Shown here piece after piece: positions 33,933-44,900 of a stretch of 64,000 nt of DNA. The stretch lies in assembly GCF_000265425.1 (NCBI RefSeq), contig NC_018014.1, positions 1,302,001 through 1,366,000 of the forward strand, read 5' to 3'. This stretch comes from Terriglobus roseus DSM 18391 (GTDB taxonomy: Bacteria > Acidobacteriota > Terriglobia > Terriglobales > Acidobacteriaceae). Position 1 is the first letter of the stretch. Each line of letters opens with the position of its first letter. The notes under the pieces were generated by a model, which saw only the letters and a list, made by a program, of their open reading frames with translations, ran no database searches and was not told where the DNA came from. Made by a program: the position numbers and the translations under genes.

Positions 33933-34999
33933 CGTGTCTCCTGTGTAAACGGCACAGTCGCTCGTAGCTGCATACCGGCGGCCGTGGTGGTGACGCGCAG
34001 CGTACCCCCGAACTCTGCCAGTCTTTCGCGCATGCTGTTGATGCCTACGCCGCTCGACAGTAGAGACGATGCGGAGGTTTGCAACGCTTCCACGTGATTT
34101 ACAAGGGTTAGCTTGAGCACGCTGCCCTCCATCCGAAGGCCGAGTGCAATCGCCGATCCCCTTGCATGCCGCAGGACATTCGCGAGACCCTCTTGGATCA
34201 GGCGATACAGAGCGGACTCTAAGTCGATGGGGAGCCGATGCAGGAACGGCTCTAACTCCAGGCAGACTTTCATGCCGCTGCGCCGTTCGAAGCCTTCTGT
34301 CAGCCATAGGATTGCACTGTGAAGGTCCGCCTCGCCGAGCTGTGGCGGGTGCATGAGGAACGATGCAGAGCGGATCTGGCTGATGCACGAATCGGCGATG
34401 TCGCTTGTCTCGCCCAGAAGCTTTTCTATCTTGGGATCCAGCATCGTCTGCGCCGATAGCTTGCGGAGATTCCAGGTCAGAAGAGTCAGTTCCTGCGACA
34501 GGGAGTCGTGAAGGTCTCGCGCGAAGCGGCGTCGCTCTTCATCCCGAATCGTGTTCAACCGTGTCGTCATCTGCTCCATGGCTGCGGTGAGTTCCATGCG
34601 CTCGGTGACATCCTGGTAGAGTCCGTAGACTCCCACTACCTGCTCATCCACGATGAGCGGCACTCCATGGAGATCGACGTCGATGATGAGGCCATCTTTC
34701 CTTCGACGCTTCGTCAGAGTGTGTACCTTTTCCCCGGCAAGAACACGCTCTGTCAGCTGCGCAGCCTCCAGCATGAAGTCAGGCCCGGCGATCATGGAAT
34801 CGATGGCCCAAGTCCTGAGTTCCGCCGCGTCGAACTGGAAGAGTCTTTCGAAGGCTCCGTTGCAGAGCTGGAATTTGTGCCGGCTGTCCAACACGATGAT
34901 TGCGATGGGATTGTGTTCGATCAATGCGTGGAGATAAGTCGTTGAGACGCGATCGCCCAGGGCCAGAGCTGCGCCCTGTCTACAAAGGGAAGAAGTCAT
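33920..34999 (-). CDS. PAS-domain sensor histidine kinase (HisKA_3 type)
   Basis: The ATG at 34999 is chosen because GGAGGCG precedes it; the frame is open 12 codons further. 359 residues, no membrane helix, so cytoplasmic. A PAS domain (about 20-135: LIEHNPIAIIVLDSRHKFQLCN, GLYQDVTERMEL) precedes the dimerisation box with His164 (RRRFARDLHDSLSQELTLL). The ATPase domain has an N-box (LIQEGLANVLRHARG) and a GVGINSMRERL loop. However, the G1 box DxGxG is missing: the corresponding segment reads LTLVNHVEALQTS. ATP binding may be altered. It forms an operon with the overlapping response regulator. The PAS ligand or cofactor is unknown. Confidence 0.88.
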   Translation of the reverse strand: MTSSLCRQGAALALGDRVSTTYLHALIEHNPIAIIVLDSRHKFQLCNGAFERLFQFDAAELRTWAIDSMIAGPDFMLEAAQLTERVLAGEKVHTLTKRRRKDGLIIDVDLHGVPLIVDEQVVGVYGLYQDVTERMELTAAMEQMTTRLNTIRDEERRRFARDLHDSLSQELTLLTWNLRKLSAQTMLDPKIEKLLGETSDIADSCISQIRSASFLMHPPQLGEADLHSAILWLTEGFERRSGMKVCLELEPFLHRLPIDLESALYRLIQEGLANVLRHARGSAIALGLRMEGSVLKLTLVNHVEALQTSASSLLSSGVGINSMRERLAEFGGTLRVTTTAAGMQLRATVPFTQETRCAS

Positions 35000-35089
35000 A
35001 TCGCCTCCACTGGCGTGGTAGTCGTAGTTAGACAACTTAGCTTACTTAAAGGTTGAGGTTTGAGTTTAAGGCCAGACGTAAAAACTCTC

Positions 35090-35122
35090 AAGCAGAAACG
35101 GCAGACACCCTGGTGTCTGCCG
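35090..35122 (-). terminator. Terminator of the acetamidase gene
   Basis: Inverted repeat CGGCAGACACC (35099-35109) / GGTGTCTGCCG (35112-35122) just past the minus-strand stop at 35144. On the minus strand it is followed by TTTCTGCTT. Confidence 0.75.
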
Positions 35123-35143
35123 CCTATTGGAAGTCCGCACGGG

Positions 35144-36157
35144 CTACTTGGCTGTGAAGATCTTCTTGGGGCACATGGCATGCACGCCGACATTGCCGTC
35201 GACGAGCTGCGTGATGTCCAGGTCCACCGCCACGCTCGAGAGCATGTAGGCATCGTCACGCGTCATGTGCTTGGTTTCGACGAGGAAGTCGATCATGTCA
35301 CGCAGGGCGTGCTCGGTCGCCTCTTTCAGATCCGGGCTAAAACCCATGGAGATGTAGTAGTCCGGCGTCTCTGCACGCGGCCAGGACAGCGCCTGTTTCT
35401 TATGCACGATGAATTTGAACGTGCCGGTCAGGTACGTTTCCAGCGCCGTGATGTCTACCTCGCCGTTGCCTTGTCCGGCGTGTCCGTCTCCTGCTTCAAA
35501 GAGTGCGCCCTTCGCAGCTACGGGAATGTAGAGCGTGGTTCCGGCGACGAGTTCTTTGTTGTCCATGTTGCCTGCATGCGCGAATGGTGGCGCTGAATCG
35601 ATCTTGCCGCCGGCGGGGGCGACTCCCATGCTGCCGAAGAATGGGTGCAACGGGATGTCGATACCTGGCGCGAAATGACCGATCATCTTTGCTCGGTCCA
35701 AGGGGACGATGCGGCTGCGGCTGTAGGGAAACTCCATCGGCAAAAAGCCGCGATGCAGGCCGAAACCGTTGCAGGCAAAGTTGGCATCGATATCAATCTT
35801 GAGGATCTGGACTTCCAGAACGTCGCCGGGTTCGGCCTCTTCAATCGCGACGGGGCCCGTCAAGATGTGGCCGCCTGGGCCCTTGTCCTTTACCTCGTTG
35901 TAGATTGCGTCGGTGTAGGCCGGGATGTCTTCTGGCTTGACGCCGCCTTTGATCATGCGTTCCCGCGGGCCGCAGGTGGACAACGTCTGCATCATGACGG
36001 TGTCGCCCGACTTAACGGTCAAGGCCGGCTTGGCCATGCCGGAGTAATACCCCCATGCCACCGTGTTGGGTGTTGCAAGCAAAGTATGTTGCTGCTGAGC
36101 GCCGGAGAAGAGGGCGCTGCCGATCATGACACCGGACACGAGAAGTGCGCGAAACAT
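35144..36157 (-). CDS. Exported acetamidase/formamidase-family protein
   Basis: 337 residues. A signal peptide (VSGVMIGSALFSGAQ) is followed by an FmdA/AmdA-type fold: TVKSGDTVMMQTLSTCG, GPVAIEEAEPGDVLEVQILKI, FGSMGVAPAGG, and the strongly conserved LYIPVAAKGALFEAGDGHAGQGNGEVD. The family hydrolyses formamide, acetamide or similar short amides to ammonia and the acid. Here the protein is exported, unlike the well-studied cytoplasmic enzymes, so it may act on an amide released outside. Single gene with its own terminator; the two-component operon lies downstream on the same strand. Confidence 0.87.
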   Translation of the reverse strand: MFRALLVSGVMIGSALFSGAQQQHTLLATPNTVAWGYYSGMAKPALTVKSGDTVMMQTLSTCGPRERMIKGGVKPEDIPAYTDAIYNEVKDKGPGGHILTGPVAIEEAEPGDVLEVQILKIDIDANFACNGFGLHRGFLPMEFPYSRSRIVPLDRAKMIGHFAPGIDIPLHPFFGSMGVAPAGGKIDSAPPFAHAGNMDNKELVAGTTLYIPVAAKGALFEAGDGHAGQGNGEVDITALETYLTGTFKFIVHKKQALSWPRAETPDYYISMGFSPDLKEATEHALRDMIDFLVETKHMTRDDAYMLSSVAVDLDITQLVDGNVGVHAMCPKKIFTAK

Positions 36158-36389
36158 GGGAGTCCTTTCCTGAGCAACGAGGAGGTTGTGGTTGTGTTGC
36201 GATTATGCGGTATTCCCCTATCGTTGTGCCGCGCCATTACTACGCAGTCGAGCTACGTAGAACTACGTAGGTAATGGTTTAGAAGACCTGAGGCAGGCGA
36301 ACCGCTTACACTCGGTGTCTCGGCATTCGGGTCTCGTTTGACCAAGCGTAGCCCCGCCGTGTCTGCGATACGGCACAGGAGATTGCACG

Positions 36390-37862
36390 TTGAAGACTCT
36401 TTTGAAATCTCTCGCAGGCATGTCGCTTGCTCTCGGCTGTCTTACGACTTCCGCGCAGCGGACGCCCGCGCCCGCGGCGGCGAACGCGCGCTATCTTTAC
36501 GGCCGTAATCAGCCGGTGAAGGTCTTACGGCACGTTCGCATCATGGACGGTACCGGCGGCCCGGTGCTGCAGGATCAGACGATTGTCATCGACAACGGCA
36601 CGATCCGCAGCATTGGCGCGGATGCCGCGGCGCCCGCTGGTGCTGAGGTGTTTGACCTTGCCGGGTATACCGTCCTGCCGGGATTGGTGGGGATGCACGA
36701 TCACATCTACTACCTGCAACGGCCGAACAGCGACGCAGAGGGATCGGAGGCGCCAACGCTGCTGCCTCAGATGACCTTCCGGCGCCGCGCATGTACCTGG
36801 CGAATGGTGTGACAACGATCCGTACCGCGGGATCAGTAGAACCCTATGCCGACATTCACCTGCGGAATCTGATCGACACCGGAGCGCTTATTGGTCCGCA
36901 TGTGGAACCTACGGCGCCCTACCTGCAGGGAGTCAGTAGCATCTTCATGCAGATGCACGTGCTCAGCGGGCCGGAGGATGCGAGGAACTTCGTCAACCAA
37001 TGGGCTGACGCGGGTGCTACGAACTTCAAGGCTTACATGCACATTACCCGCGCGGAACTTGGGTCGGCCATCCAGGCTGCGCACGCAAGACTCCTGAAGG
37101 TGACAGGCCATCTGTGTTCGGTGACCTCCCGAGGCAGCGGAACTGGGGATCGATAACCTGGAGCACGGCTTCTTTGTGAACACGCAGTTAGATCCGGAAA
37201 AGAAGGTCGACGAGTGTTCGCGGGAGACTGGTGGTGCAACGCTGGCGAAGATGACACCGGACAGCGCGGAAGCTGCCGCGTTGATCAAGCTGCTGGTGGC
37301 AAAGCATGTGGCACTGACCAGCACGCTGCCTGTGTTTGAGGCGAGTTTGGCAGGGAAACCGGCGTTGCGTGCGAAAGCGCTGGCCACCATGCTGCCAGAG
37401 GCGCGGGAAGCCTATCTTTTCGCTCGCAATCGTCGCAACACGGCCCCGGATTCTGCAGCATTACAGCGCCTGGCGCAGAATTATCGGAATGCTACGGCGC
37501 TCGAGAAGAAGTTCGTCGAAGCGGGCGGTTTCCTGATGGCGGGCCTTGACCCGACAGGGAACGGAGCGACGCTGCCGGGCTTTGGTGATCAGCATGAGGT
37601 AGAGCTGCTTGTGACCGACGACGGTTTCACGCCGTTGGAGGCTGTGAAGATTGCGACTTTGAATGGCGCAACGTATCTCGGCAAGGCGGATCACACCGGC
37701 TCGGTGCAGGTAGGCAAGGACGCGGACCTGATGATTGTGAAGGGCGATCCTTCCACAACCATCACAGATATCGAGAAGGTTGAGATCGTTCTGAAGGACG
37801 GTGTGGCGTGGGATTCCAACAAGCTGCTTGAGTCGGTTCGAGGACGATACGGAGAATACTAA
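36390..37862 (+). pseudogene. Secreted amidohydrolase disrupted by two frameshifts
   Basis: The first part (ATG or TTG near 36390, signal peptide ending TTSAQ) reads as a metal-dependent amidohydrolase with VKVLRHVRIMDGTGGPV and metal motif LVGMHDHIYYL. Near 36778 a one-base loss shifts the frame: the protein continues as PRMYLANGVTTIRTAGSVEP, with the metal-bridging Lys candidate in ATNFKAYMHIT. Near 37125 a second shift restores the first frame (LGIDNLEHGFFVNTQLDPEK, GFTPLEAVKIATLNGATYLG, GKDADLMIVKGDPS). The conserved sequence is continuous across the lesions, so this is one recently broken gene, not three small ones. As written, translation stops at 36812. A sequencing error at two places is possible. 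Confidence 0.8.
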
Positions 37863-37967
37863 GGCGACCTTCGTGTCAGAAACTCCGCCGTCTGCGTAGA
37901 AATACGGATGTTTTTGGTTCACGAAACGTTCATAGTGCTGGTAACCCACCCAAGAGGTTCCCACACC

Positions 37968-40900
37968 ATGAAGAGGTCTGCCTCTATCTTTGGCCGCACA
38001 GCGATTGGTTCGTCGCTCGCTGTCCTGTCGTTCGTATCTTCTGCCGCTTACGGTCAGACCTCCACCACAGGGGCGATCCGCGGCATCGTTACGGACGAGC
38101 AGGGAGCGGTGGTTGCCGGTGCGGTGGTCACGGCGACATCGAAGGCTACGGCCCAGACGCACCAGACGAAGAGCGATAGCGCGGGGCAGTTCACCATTGG
38201 CCTGCTTCCTCCAGAGCTCTACACGCTCAACATCACAGCACCCGGCTTCAAGAAAGCCGAGGAGCCTCCGATCACTGTGGTTGTGACAGAGACCTCGCGA
38301 GCCGACGCGAAGCTGGTGGTCGGCAGTGAAAGTGAAACGGTCGAGGTCACAGCGGCACCCGCTCAGTTGCAGGTCGAAAATGCAACGCTGGGCACAGTGG
38401 TGGCCGGCGACACGATCCGGGAAGTGCCATTGCCCAATCGAAACTTTACGCAGGTGCTCACAATCTCGGCAGGTGTTTCGGGAGATGTAAACAACGCGGC
38501 ATCGCTCGGGAAGGGAACGCAGGACGTCTATGTGAATGGCGCCAGCAGTATCAGCAATAACTTTCACATGGACGGGGCGGACATCAACAACTTCGGATCA
38601 GGCCGGGCGGGTGACTTTGTTCAGCAAGCCGGCATCGCCATTCCGAATCCCGACACACTGCAGGAGTTCAAGATCCAGACGACGAACTACGATGCGGGTT
38701 TCGGCCGCGACGCAGGCGCGAACGTCGATGTGGTCACGAAGACGGGCTCCAATGCTCTTCATGGATCGGTATGGGAGTTCTTTCGCAACGATGTCCTGAA
38801 TGCGAACGACACGTTTCTGAAGCTGGGTGGGCAAAAGCGCGCTGTGATGAAGCAGAACCAGTTTGGTGGAACGATCGGCGGTCCGATTCACAAGGACAAG
38901 ATCTTCTTCTTCGGTTCGTATCAGGGCACGCGCCAGGTGAACGGACTGTCTTCCAGTTCGCTTGCCAGCAACACTCTGTTTCCACTCACGGATGATCGCA
39001 GTGCTGCGGCGATTGGTGCAGCAGGTTGCGCGAGTGCCAAGCCGTTCAATGGTGGCGTGACCGTTGCCTGTAATGGCAGCAACATCAATCCGGTTGCGCT
39101 GAATCTGCTGCGGCAGAAGATTCCGAATGGCACCTACCTGATTCCAACGCCACAACGTCTTTCGACCGTAAGTGGGAACCTCGTGGGTCTGTCTACGTTC
39201 AGCATTCCGTCGCACTACAGCGAAGACCAATTCCTGATCAATACGGACTATCTTTTCAGCGCAAAGCACACGTTCTCGCAGCGCTACTTCTATTCGCGCC
39301 AGCCCCAAGATCAGCCCTTCAGTAGCACCACGAATACGCCGGGAAATGGCGTTACGCCAAACTTTAATAGTCAGGTGGCCGTTCTGAAGCTGACGTCTGC
39401 GCTGAGCTCCCGCTTTCTGAATGAGGCGTTGATCGGCTATATCCGCAGCGTAGGTCGTTTGCAGACACAGGCCAACCTTACTTTCGATCAGATCGGTATG
39501 ACGGCACCAAGCGACCCGAGCTATCCGCTGACGCCGATCATCTCCACCACGGGCTATTTTGCTCTTGGCGGAGTAAACAACGACGTGTCGTTCTCTGCCG
39601 TGAACACCTTTGAGATCAGCGACCAGATATCGTTCAACCGCGGAAAGCAGAGCTTTCGCGCCGGCTTTACGGGCGAGAAGAATCAGTTCAACTTTGACGA
39701 TCCAAACAACAAGCGCGGCAGTGTGGGCTTCCTTACCTTTCAGGACTTCCTGTTAGGTCAGAGTGCCGCACAGAACGGCAGTGGCTTCAGCAATCTAAGT
39801 TCGAGTGCAAGTCAGCAGGGCTCTTACTACAAGGGCTATCGCGGCACTACGATGGCGATGTTCCTGCAAGACGATATCAAGCTGAACAACAAACTGACCT
39901 TGAATAGTGGTATCCGTTGGGAGTTGAACAGCGGTGTCAGTGCGAATCATGGTCAGCTGAGCAGCTTCTATCCATCCCTGGTCAACCGCTTTGAGCCGGT
40001 TCCGGTTGGTGGCACCTTCACGGGGTTCGTCGTACCGAATAACTACCGACTGACATTGCCGGCGGGAGTCACGCGGTTAGGGAGCACGAGCCTGTCGGAC
40101 AATGACATTCCTCTCCATAACTTTGGCCCACGCGTTGGCTTCGCCTACCAGGCCGCGCAGAATACCGTCATCCGCGGTGGCTACGGGCTGTTCTACACAC
40201 TGCCCAATGCGAACTCCGTCCTGCAAACGCTGGGAGGTCAGCCGTTCGTCAGCTCCGCCAGTTTGAGTGGGACGGCGAATGCTGCTGCAACCTTCCAGAC
40301 ACCGTTTACGACCGCGCTTACTCCCGGTGTGTGGCGTCCCAGGTCGACGGCCTACACCCTGACCGTGACCGGCGTCGCAAACAACATCGATAGCCCTCAG
40401 GTGCAGCAGTACAACCTTGAGGTGCAGCAACAACTCGTCGGCAAGATGGTTCTCGAGGTCGGGTATGTCGGTACGCGCGGCACACGTCTCTCGGAGTCTC
40501 GCGCTCTGAATCGTGCCTTCCTCGCCAGCCCATCCAACCCTATCAATGGTGTGACGACCAACACCCTTGCGAGCGCCAATATTCAGGCGCGGGTGCCTTA
40601 CCAAGGATTCACGCCGGGTGGTGTCACTCGCATTGAGACCTATGGGTTTTCCAACTACAACAGCCTTCAGGCGATTCTGCGGAAGCAGATGTCGCACGGA
40701 GTCTATCTGCAGGCTGCTTATACGTGGAGCAAGGGACTCACGACGGTCACGGGCGGCGACGGCACGAACGGTGTCTTCGCTGGAGGCAGCGGCAACAGCA
40801 ACGATCCGAATGACCGTTACCAGCGCTGGGGGCCTGCCGGCTTTGATCGCACAAACCGCCTGGTTGTGGTGTACACCTACCAGATCCCTGGTGTGAAGAA

Positions 40901-41471
40901 CAGCGGCACCTTTCTGCGCGGTGCTACCAGCGGATGGAAGATCTCCGGCATCTCAACGTTCCAGTCTGGCAAACCCCTTACCTTCACGGACACGCGGAAT
41001 GGCACAGCATTCGGGACGGCCAGCCGCGCACAGTTTGCTCCCGGCATGTCCAATAAGGACATCAAGAATGTCAACGGCGGATCGACGCTGGACCGCATCC
41101 GCAACAACAACTATCTGAACGCCGGGGCGAGCGTGTTTACCGTCGCGCCCTTCGCACCGAATAGCACGACCGTGACTCCGGGCGCTGCGGTCACGGCGAC
41201 ATCCGTACCGACGCTCTACGGTAACAGCGGGATCGGCGCGGTTCGTGGCCCGGGGAATCAGAACTGGGATATGACGCTGGCCAAGACCGCGAAGGTAGGC
41301 GGCCTGCGGGAAGATGCGACGATCGACTTTCGCACGGAGCTGTTCAACGTGTGGAATCACGCGCAATACGCTAACCCAGGCACGGGTGTCGGAACGGCAA
41401 GCTATGGGTTGATCAATGCGTCGTCTGTCGCTCCCCGGCTGATCCAGTTCGCGCTGAAGTACCAGTTCTAA
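37968..41471 (+). CDS. Oar-like TonB-dependent receptor
   Basis: The ATG at 37968 gives a normal signal peptide (MKRSASIFGRTAIG ... SSAAYGQ); the frame is open 20 codons upstream. About 1167 residues. The carboxypeptidase-regulatory-like domain (TGAIRGIVTDEQGAVVAGAVV) is followed by a plug with REVPLPNRNFTQVLTISAGV and NFHMDGADINNFGSG, then a barrel ending ALKYQF. Segments such as GANVDVVTKTGSNALHGSVW and QFGGTIGGPIHKDKIFFFGS are close to those of the receptor at 58.0-61.5 kb, so the two are recent paralogues. The promoter region carries TCACGAAAC, shared with the next receptor. Confidence 0.9.
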   Translation: MKRSASIFGRTAIGSSLAVLSFVSSAAYGQTSTTGAIRGIVTDEQGAVVAGAVVTATSKATAQTHQTKSDSAGQFTIGLLPPELYTLNITAPGFKKAEEPPITVVVTETSRADAKLVVGSESETVEVTAAPAQLQVENATLGTVVAGDTIREVPLPNRNFTQVLTISAGVSGDVNNAASLGKGTQDVYVNGASSISNNFHMDGADINNFGSGRAGDFVQQAGIAIPNPDTLQEFKIQTTNYDAGFGRDAGANVDVVTKTGSNALHGSVWEFFRNDVLNANDTFLKLGGQKRAVMKQNQFGGTIGGPIHKDKIFFFGSYQGTRQVNGLSSSSLASNTLFPLTDDRSAAAIGAAGCASAKPFNGGVTVACNGSNINPVALNLLRQKIPNGTYLIPTPQRLSTVSGNLVGLSTFSIPSHYSEDQFLINTDYLFSAKHTFSQRYFYSRQPQDQPFSSTTNTPGNGVTPNFNSQVAVLKLTSALSSRFLNEALIGYIRSVGRLQTQANLTFDQIGMTAPSDPSYPLTPIISTTGYFALGGVNNDVSFSAVNTFEISDQISFNRGKQSFRAGFTGEKNQFNFDDPNNKRGSVGFLTFQDFLLGQSAAQNGSGFSNLSSSASQQGSYYKGYRGTTMAMFLQDDIKLNNKLTLNSGIRWELNSGVSANHGQLSSFYPSLVNRFEPVPVGGTFTGFVVPNNYRLTLPAGVTRLGSTSLSDNDIPLHNFGPRVGFAYQAAQNTVIRGGYGLFYTLPNANSVLQTLGGQPFVSSASLSGTANAAATFQTPFTTALTPGVWRPRSTAYTLTVTGVANNIDSPQVQQYNLEVQQQLVGKMVLEVGYVGTRGTRLSESRALNRAFLASPSNPINGVTTNTLASANIQARVPYQGFTPGGVTRIETYGFSNYNSLQAILRKQMSHGVYLQAAYTWSKGLTTVTGGDGTNGVFAGGSGNSNDPNDRYQRWGPAGFDRTNRLVVVYTYQIPGVKNSGTFLRGATSGWKISGISTFQSGKPLTFTDTRNGTAFGTASRAQFAPGMSNKDIKNVNGGSTLDRIRNNNYLNAGASVFTVAPFAPNSTTVTPGAAVTATSVPTLYGNSGIGAVRGPGNQNWDMTLAKTAKVGGLREDATIDFRTELFNVWNHAQYANPGTGVGTASYGLINASSVAPRLIQFALKYQF

Positions 41472-41988
41472 GGGCGGTTGGGACCGCGCCATAGCACTGA
41501 ACAGAGGGGAAGGTGGCTGATCCGCCGAGGTCAGCCATCAAAACCCGCCTCGTGAGCAGGTAGTGGATCTCTGTTCCCATAGGCATTGGTTCGAGCGCAT
41601 CAAAGGCTTCGAAATCTTTCGGATCAACTGACGCGTTTCTGCGTTCCAGGTTTGCAGTGCGCGCCGCGTGGGTAACCCTCTCCGAAACGTTTTTTAGACC
41701 CGTGGGCAGTTGGGAACGGCCACCCTTCTGTGATGCCCATGGACAACAGAGTCGGCCGTCCGAGTGGTCAAACCTACCCTCAGCAGCGATTCAGCCCGCC
41801 TTGCCATAGCACCCTCAAATCACTGAGAATGTGTACCTTAGACGTTATCGTCTTTGCATGCACACGTTGTACTGCAAGATGCTATTGACAGACGTCCGGT
41901 GGTCCCCTTAATTTCTCCGCGATCCAATTGACAAAAACGTTTCGTCACGAAACCGGCTGACACATGCGGATTCGTTTTTGAGGAGCTT
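41472..41988. other. Intergenic region between two receptors
   Basis: 517 bases without a gene. It has a weak hairpin after the first receptor (GTGGCTGA 41513-41520 / TCAGCCAT 41531-41538) with no T-run. CGAAACGTTT occurs at 41683-41692, and the palindrome at 41939-41953 is listed separately. The rest shows nothing recognisable. Confidence 0.4.
41939..41953. promoter_or_regulatory. Palindrome GTTTCG-TCA-CGAAAC, operator candidate
   Basis: Perfect six-base arms around TCA, 35 bases before the receptor ATG at 41989. The right part TCACGAAAC recurs at 37919-37927 before the preceding receptor, followed there by GTT. The AAACGTTT-like core next to it recalls LacI-family half sites, but the regulator is not identified. 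Confidence 0.5.
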
Positions 41989-44900
41989 ATGAAGGCCAAC
42001 GCAATTACTCCTGGATCCTGGCTTCGTCGCAGGATGCGGACCTACGCATGTGTCGCCGCATTTCCCATCATGCCGCTTGCCGCTGCTGCCGTACTTCTGT
42101 CGCCGGCCCTGCTGCATGCGCAGGCTGCCGGTACCGCTAGCGTTCAGGGAACGGTGAAAGACCCTACGGGCGCTGGAATCCCGAATGCGACAGTTGTCTT
42201 TGTCAGTACCGAGACGGGTGCGCGGCGTGAAGTTAAGACTGCCGCTTCCGGCGACTATTCCGTGCCCAACGTGCCGGTGGGCGCCTACACGCTGAGTGTC
42301 GCAGCTCCTGGCTTCTCCGGTTTCAAGCAGAGCGGCACGCTTGAGGTGGGCAACAATGCCACCGTGGACGCGCCACTTACGATCGGCAGCGAGACCCAGG
42401 TCGTCGAAGTGCAGACTGGCGCGGTTGCGCTGGAGACCGAGACCGTTAATTACAAGCAGGTCGTCGACCAGCAACGCATTAATGAGCTGCCTCTAAATGG
42501 ACGCCAGGCCACTCAGCTGGTGCTGGTCACCGGCGGCGCTGTCACTGCTCCGAGCGGCGATATGGTTGGATCGAAGAACTATGCGTCCTCGACGGTAATT
42601 GCGGTCGCCGGCGGGCAGGGTAATTACAACAACTACGTGCTGGACGGCGGATATCACACGGATAACTTCACCAACGTGAACCTGCCGTATCCCTTCCCGG
42701 ATGCACTGCGCGAGTTCTCGGTTGAATCGAACTCACTGCCTGCACGCAACGGCCTTCACCCCGGCGCTCTGGTCAATGCAGTTACTGTTTCGGGTTCGAA
42801 CAAGTGGCATGGCTCCGTCTTTGAGTTCATTCGGAACAACGTCATCAATGCGACGAATTTCTTCTCGGTCAACACGACCACGGGTGCACCAATCCGCGAC
42901 ACGCTGAAGCGCAACCAGTTTGGTGGCACCTTTGGCGGACACCTGATCAAGGACAAGCTCTTCTTCTTCGGCGGCTATCAGGGCACGCGGAATAAGCAGG
43001 TTGGTAATGCGACGAACTACTGCCTGCCTACGCCCGCGGAGCTTGCCGGCGACTTCAGCCAGATGGGCGGCGCCTGCGCCAAGAACGCAGCGGACGGCTC
43101 GAATCTAGTGAATCCTTCCAATGGCGCAAGGATCAACACGACAGCGGGAACAGCGGGTTACCGTAGGGTTGATCCGGCAACTTACTCGGCACAGTCGCTG
43201 GCTTTTGTGAAGTATCTGCCGCTTGCGCAGGCAGATCAGTACGGCCTGGCGAGTGTGGCTCTCCCAGCCAACAATAAGGAAGATCAGTATATTGGCCGCG
43301 TGGACTGGAATATTTCGCAGCGTCACACCTTTTACACGCGTTACTACATCACGAACTACAACGCGCCGTCCTACTACTCGCCGACGAATATTCTTTTGAC
43401 GACGACTGCGGGCAATGATGAGCGCGTGCAGACCGCTACGATCGGTGACATCTTCAATATCTCGCCGAACATGGTGAACACGTTCCACGCGACGTGGGCT
43501 CGCCGCCGTAACAATCGCGGGCCGACAGCGGGCGGCATCAACGCGACCACGCTGGGCGTGAACGTGTATGCGTATGTGCCGGTAGACTTCCGCCTGTCCG
43601 TCACCAACGGCCCGTCCGCCGGTTGCGGTACGTGCTCGCCGGGCTTCTTCAACAGCAACAGTGAGGACTTTGCCGATGACATCGACTATCAGCACGGCAA
43701 GCATTCGTTTGCCTTCGGCGCAGAGTATATCCGCGCGGCGGATAACACGAATGCCGGCTACCTGCAGAACGGTCAGTACACCTTCAACGGCCAGCTCTCG
43801 GGCGTAAACAACAGGAATGTTGGTGAGGGCATGATCGACTTCCTCACCGGTCGTATGCAGAGCTTTGGTCAGAGCCGGTCGCAACAGACATCGTTCCGCG
43901 AGAACATCTTCTCCGGTTACGCGCAGGACACGTGGCACGCTACCAGCATCATGACCATCACTTACGGCCTTCGCTATGAGCCGATGCTGTTCCAGGCGGA
44001 CCGATTCGGCCGCGGCAGCACCTTCGATCAGGCGGCCTTCAACAGCAACACGCACTCGGTCATCTATCCCAATGCGCCTGCCGGCACGCTGTATCCCGGC
44101 GATCCTGGCGTTCCCAAGAACCTGACGAACAACCGCCTGAATAACGTGTCACCGCGTGTGGGTATTGCGATCAATCCTCATCCGACGACAGTCTTCCGCG
44201 CAGGTGGAGCCGTGATGTACGACAGCCCGGCCCTGTACCTGAATCAGCGGCAGATCACCAATGCGCCGTTCACCAATGAGATCGGTATCACGGGAAATCT
44301 TTCCTTTGCCAATCCTTACAATGGCTATGCTGGTGGCAGTCCCTTCCCAGGTGTCTTTCCGCCGGATAAGACATCGGTTTTCCCCACGCAAAGCGCGTAC
44401 GTCATCATGAAGCGTGACGCTCGTACCCCGGCCATCTATCAGTGGACGGCGAGCCTGCAGCAGGAACTGGGCAAGGGCTGGACGTTCTCAGCTAACTACC
44501 TAGGCAATCGGAATATTCACCAGTACATGGGTGTCTATCCAAACCGGGCCACTTACATTCCTGGCAACTCGACGGGTGCTGCCGGATCGTGCGGAGGACT
44601 GACTGGAGCAAACTTGCCTGCTGCTGGCTCGGCCTGCTCTACGACGGCATCAGCCAATGCGAACGCGCGTACGCCGCTATCGCTTGCTAACCCGGCGCAG
44701 GGTGTTTACTACACACCCACGTTTACGGTCATCGATGATCACGGGTACTCGAACTACAACGGCGGTATCTTTACCGTGCAGCACCGCCGGGGGAACTTCA
44801 ACTTCCTGGCGAATTACACGTGGTCCAAGTGCCTGGACCTGGTCGATAATCAGGGCGACATTGCGCAATCGTTTCTGCAGAACACCGCAAACCCACGCGG

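Noticed and set aside
33933..34388. N-terminal extension of the response regulator
   Set aside because: It lies within the kinase gene in another frame. The receiver domain begins cleanly at 33932 with a ribosome site.
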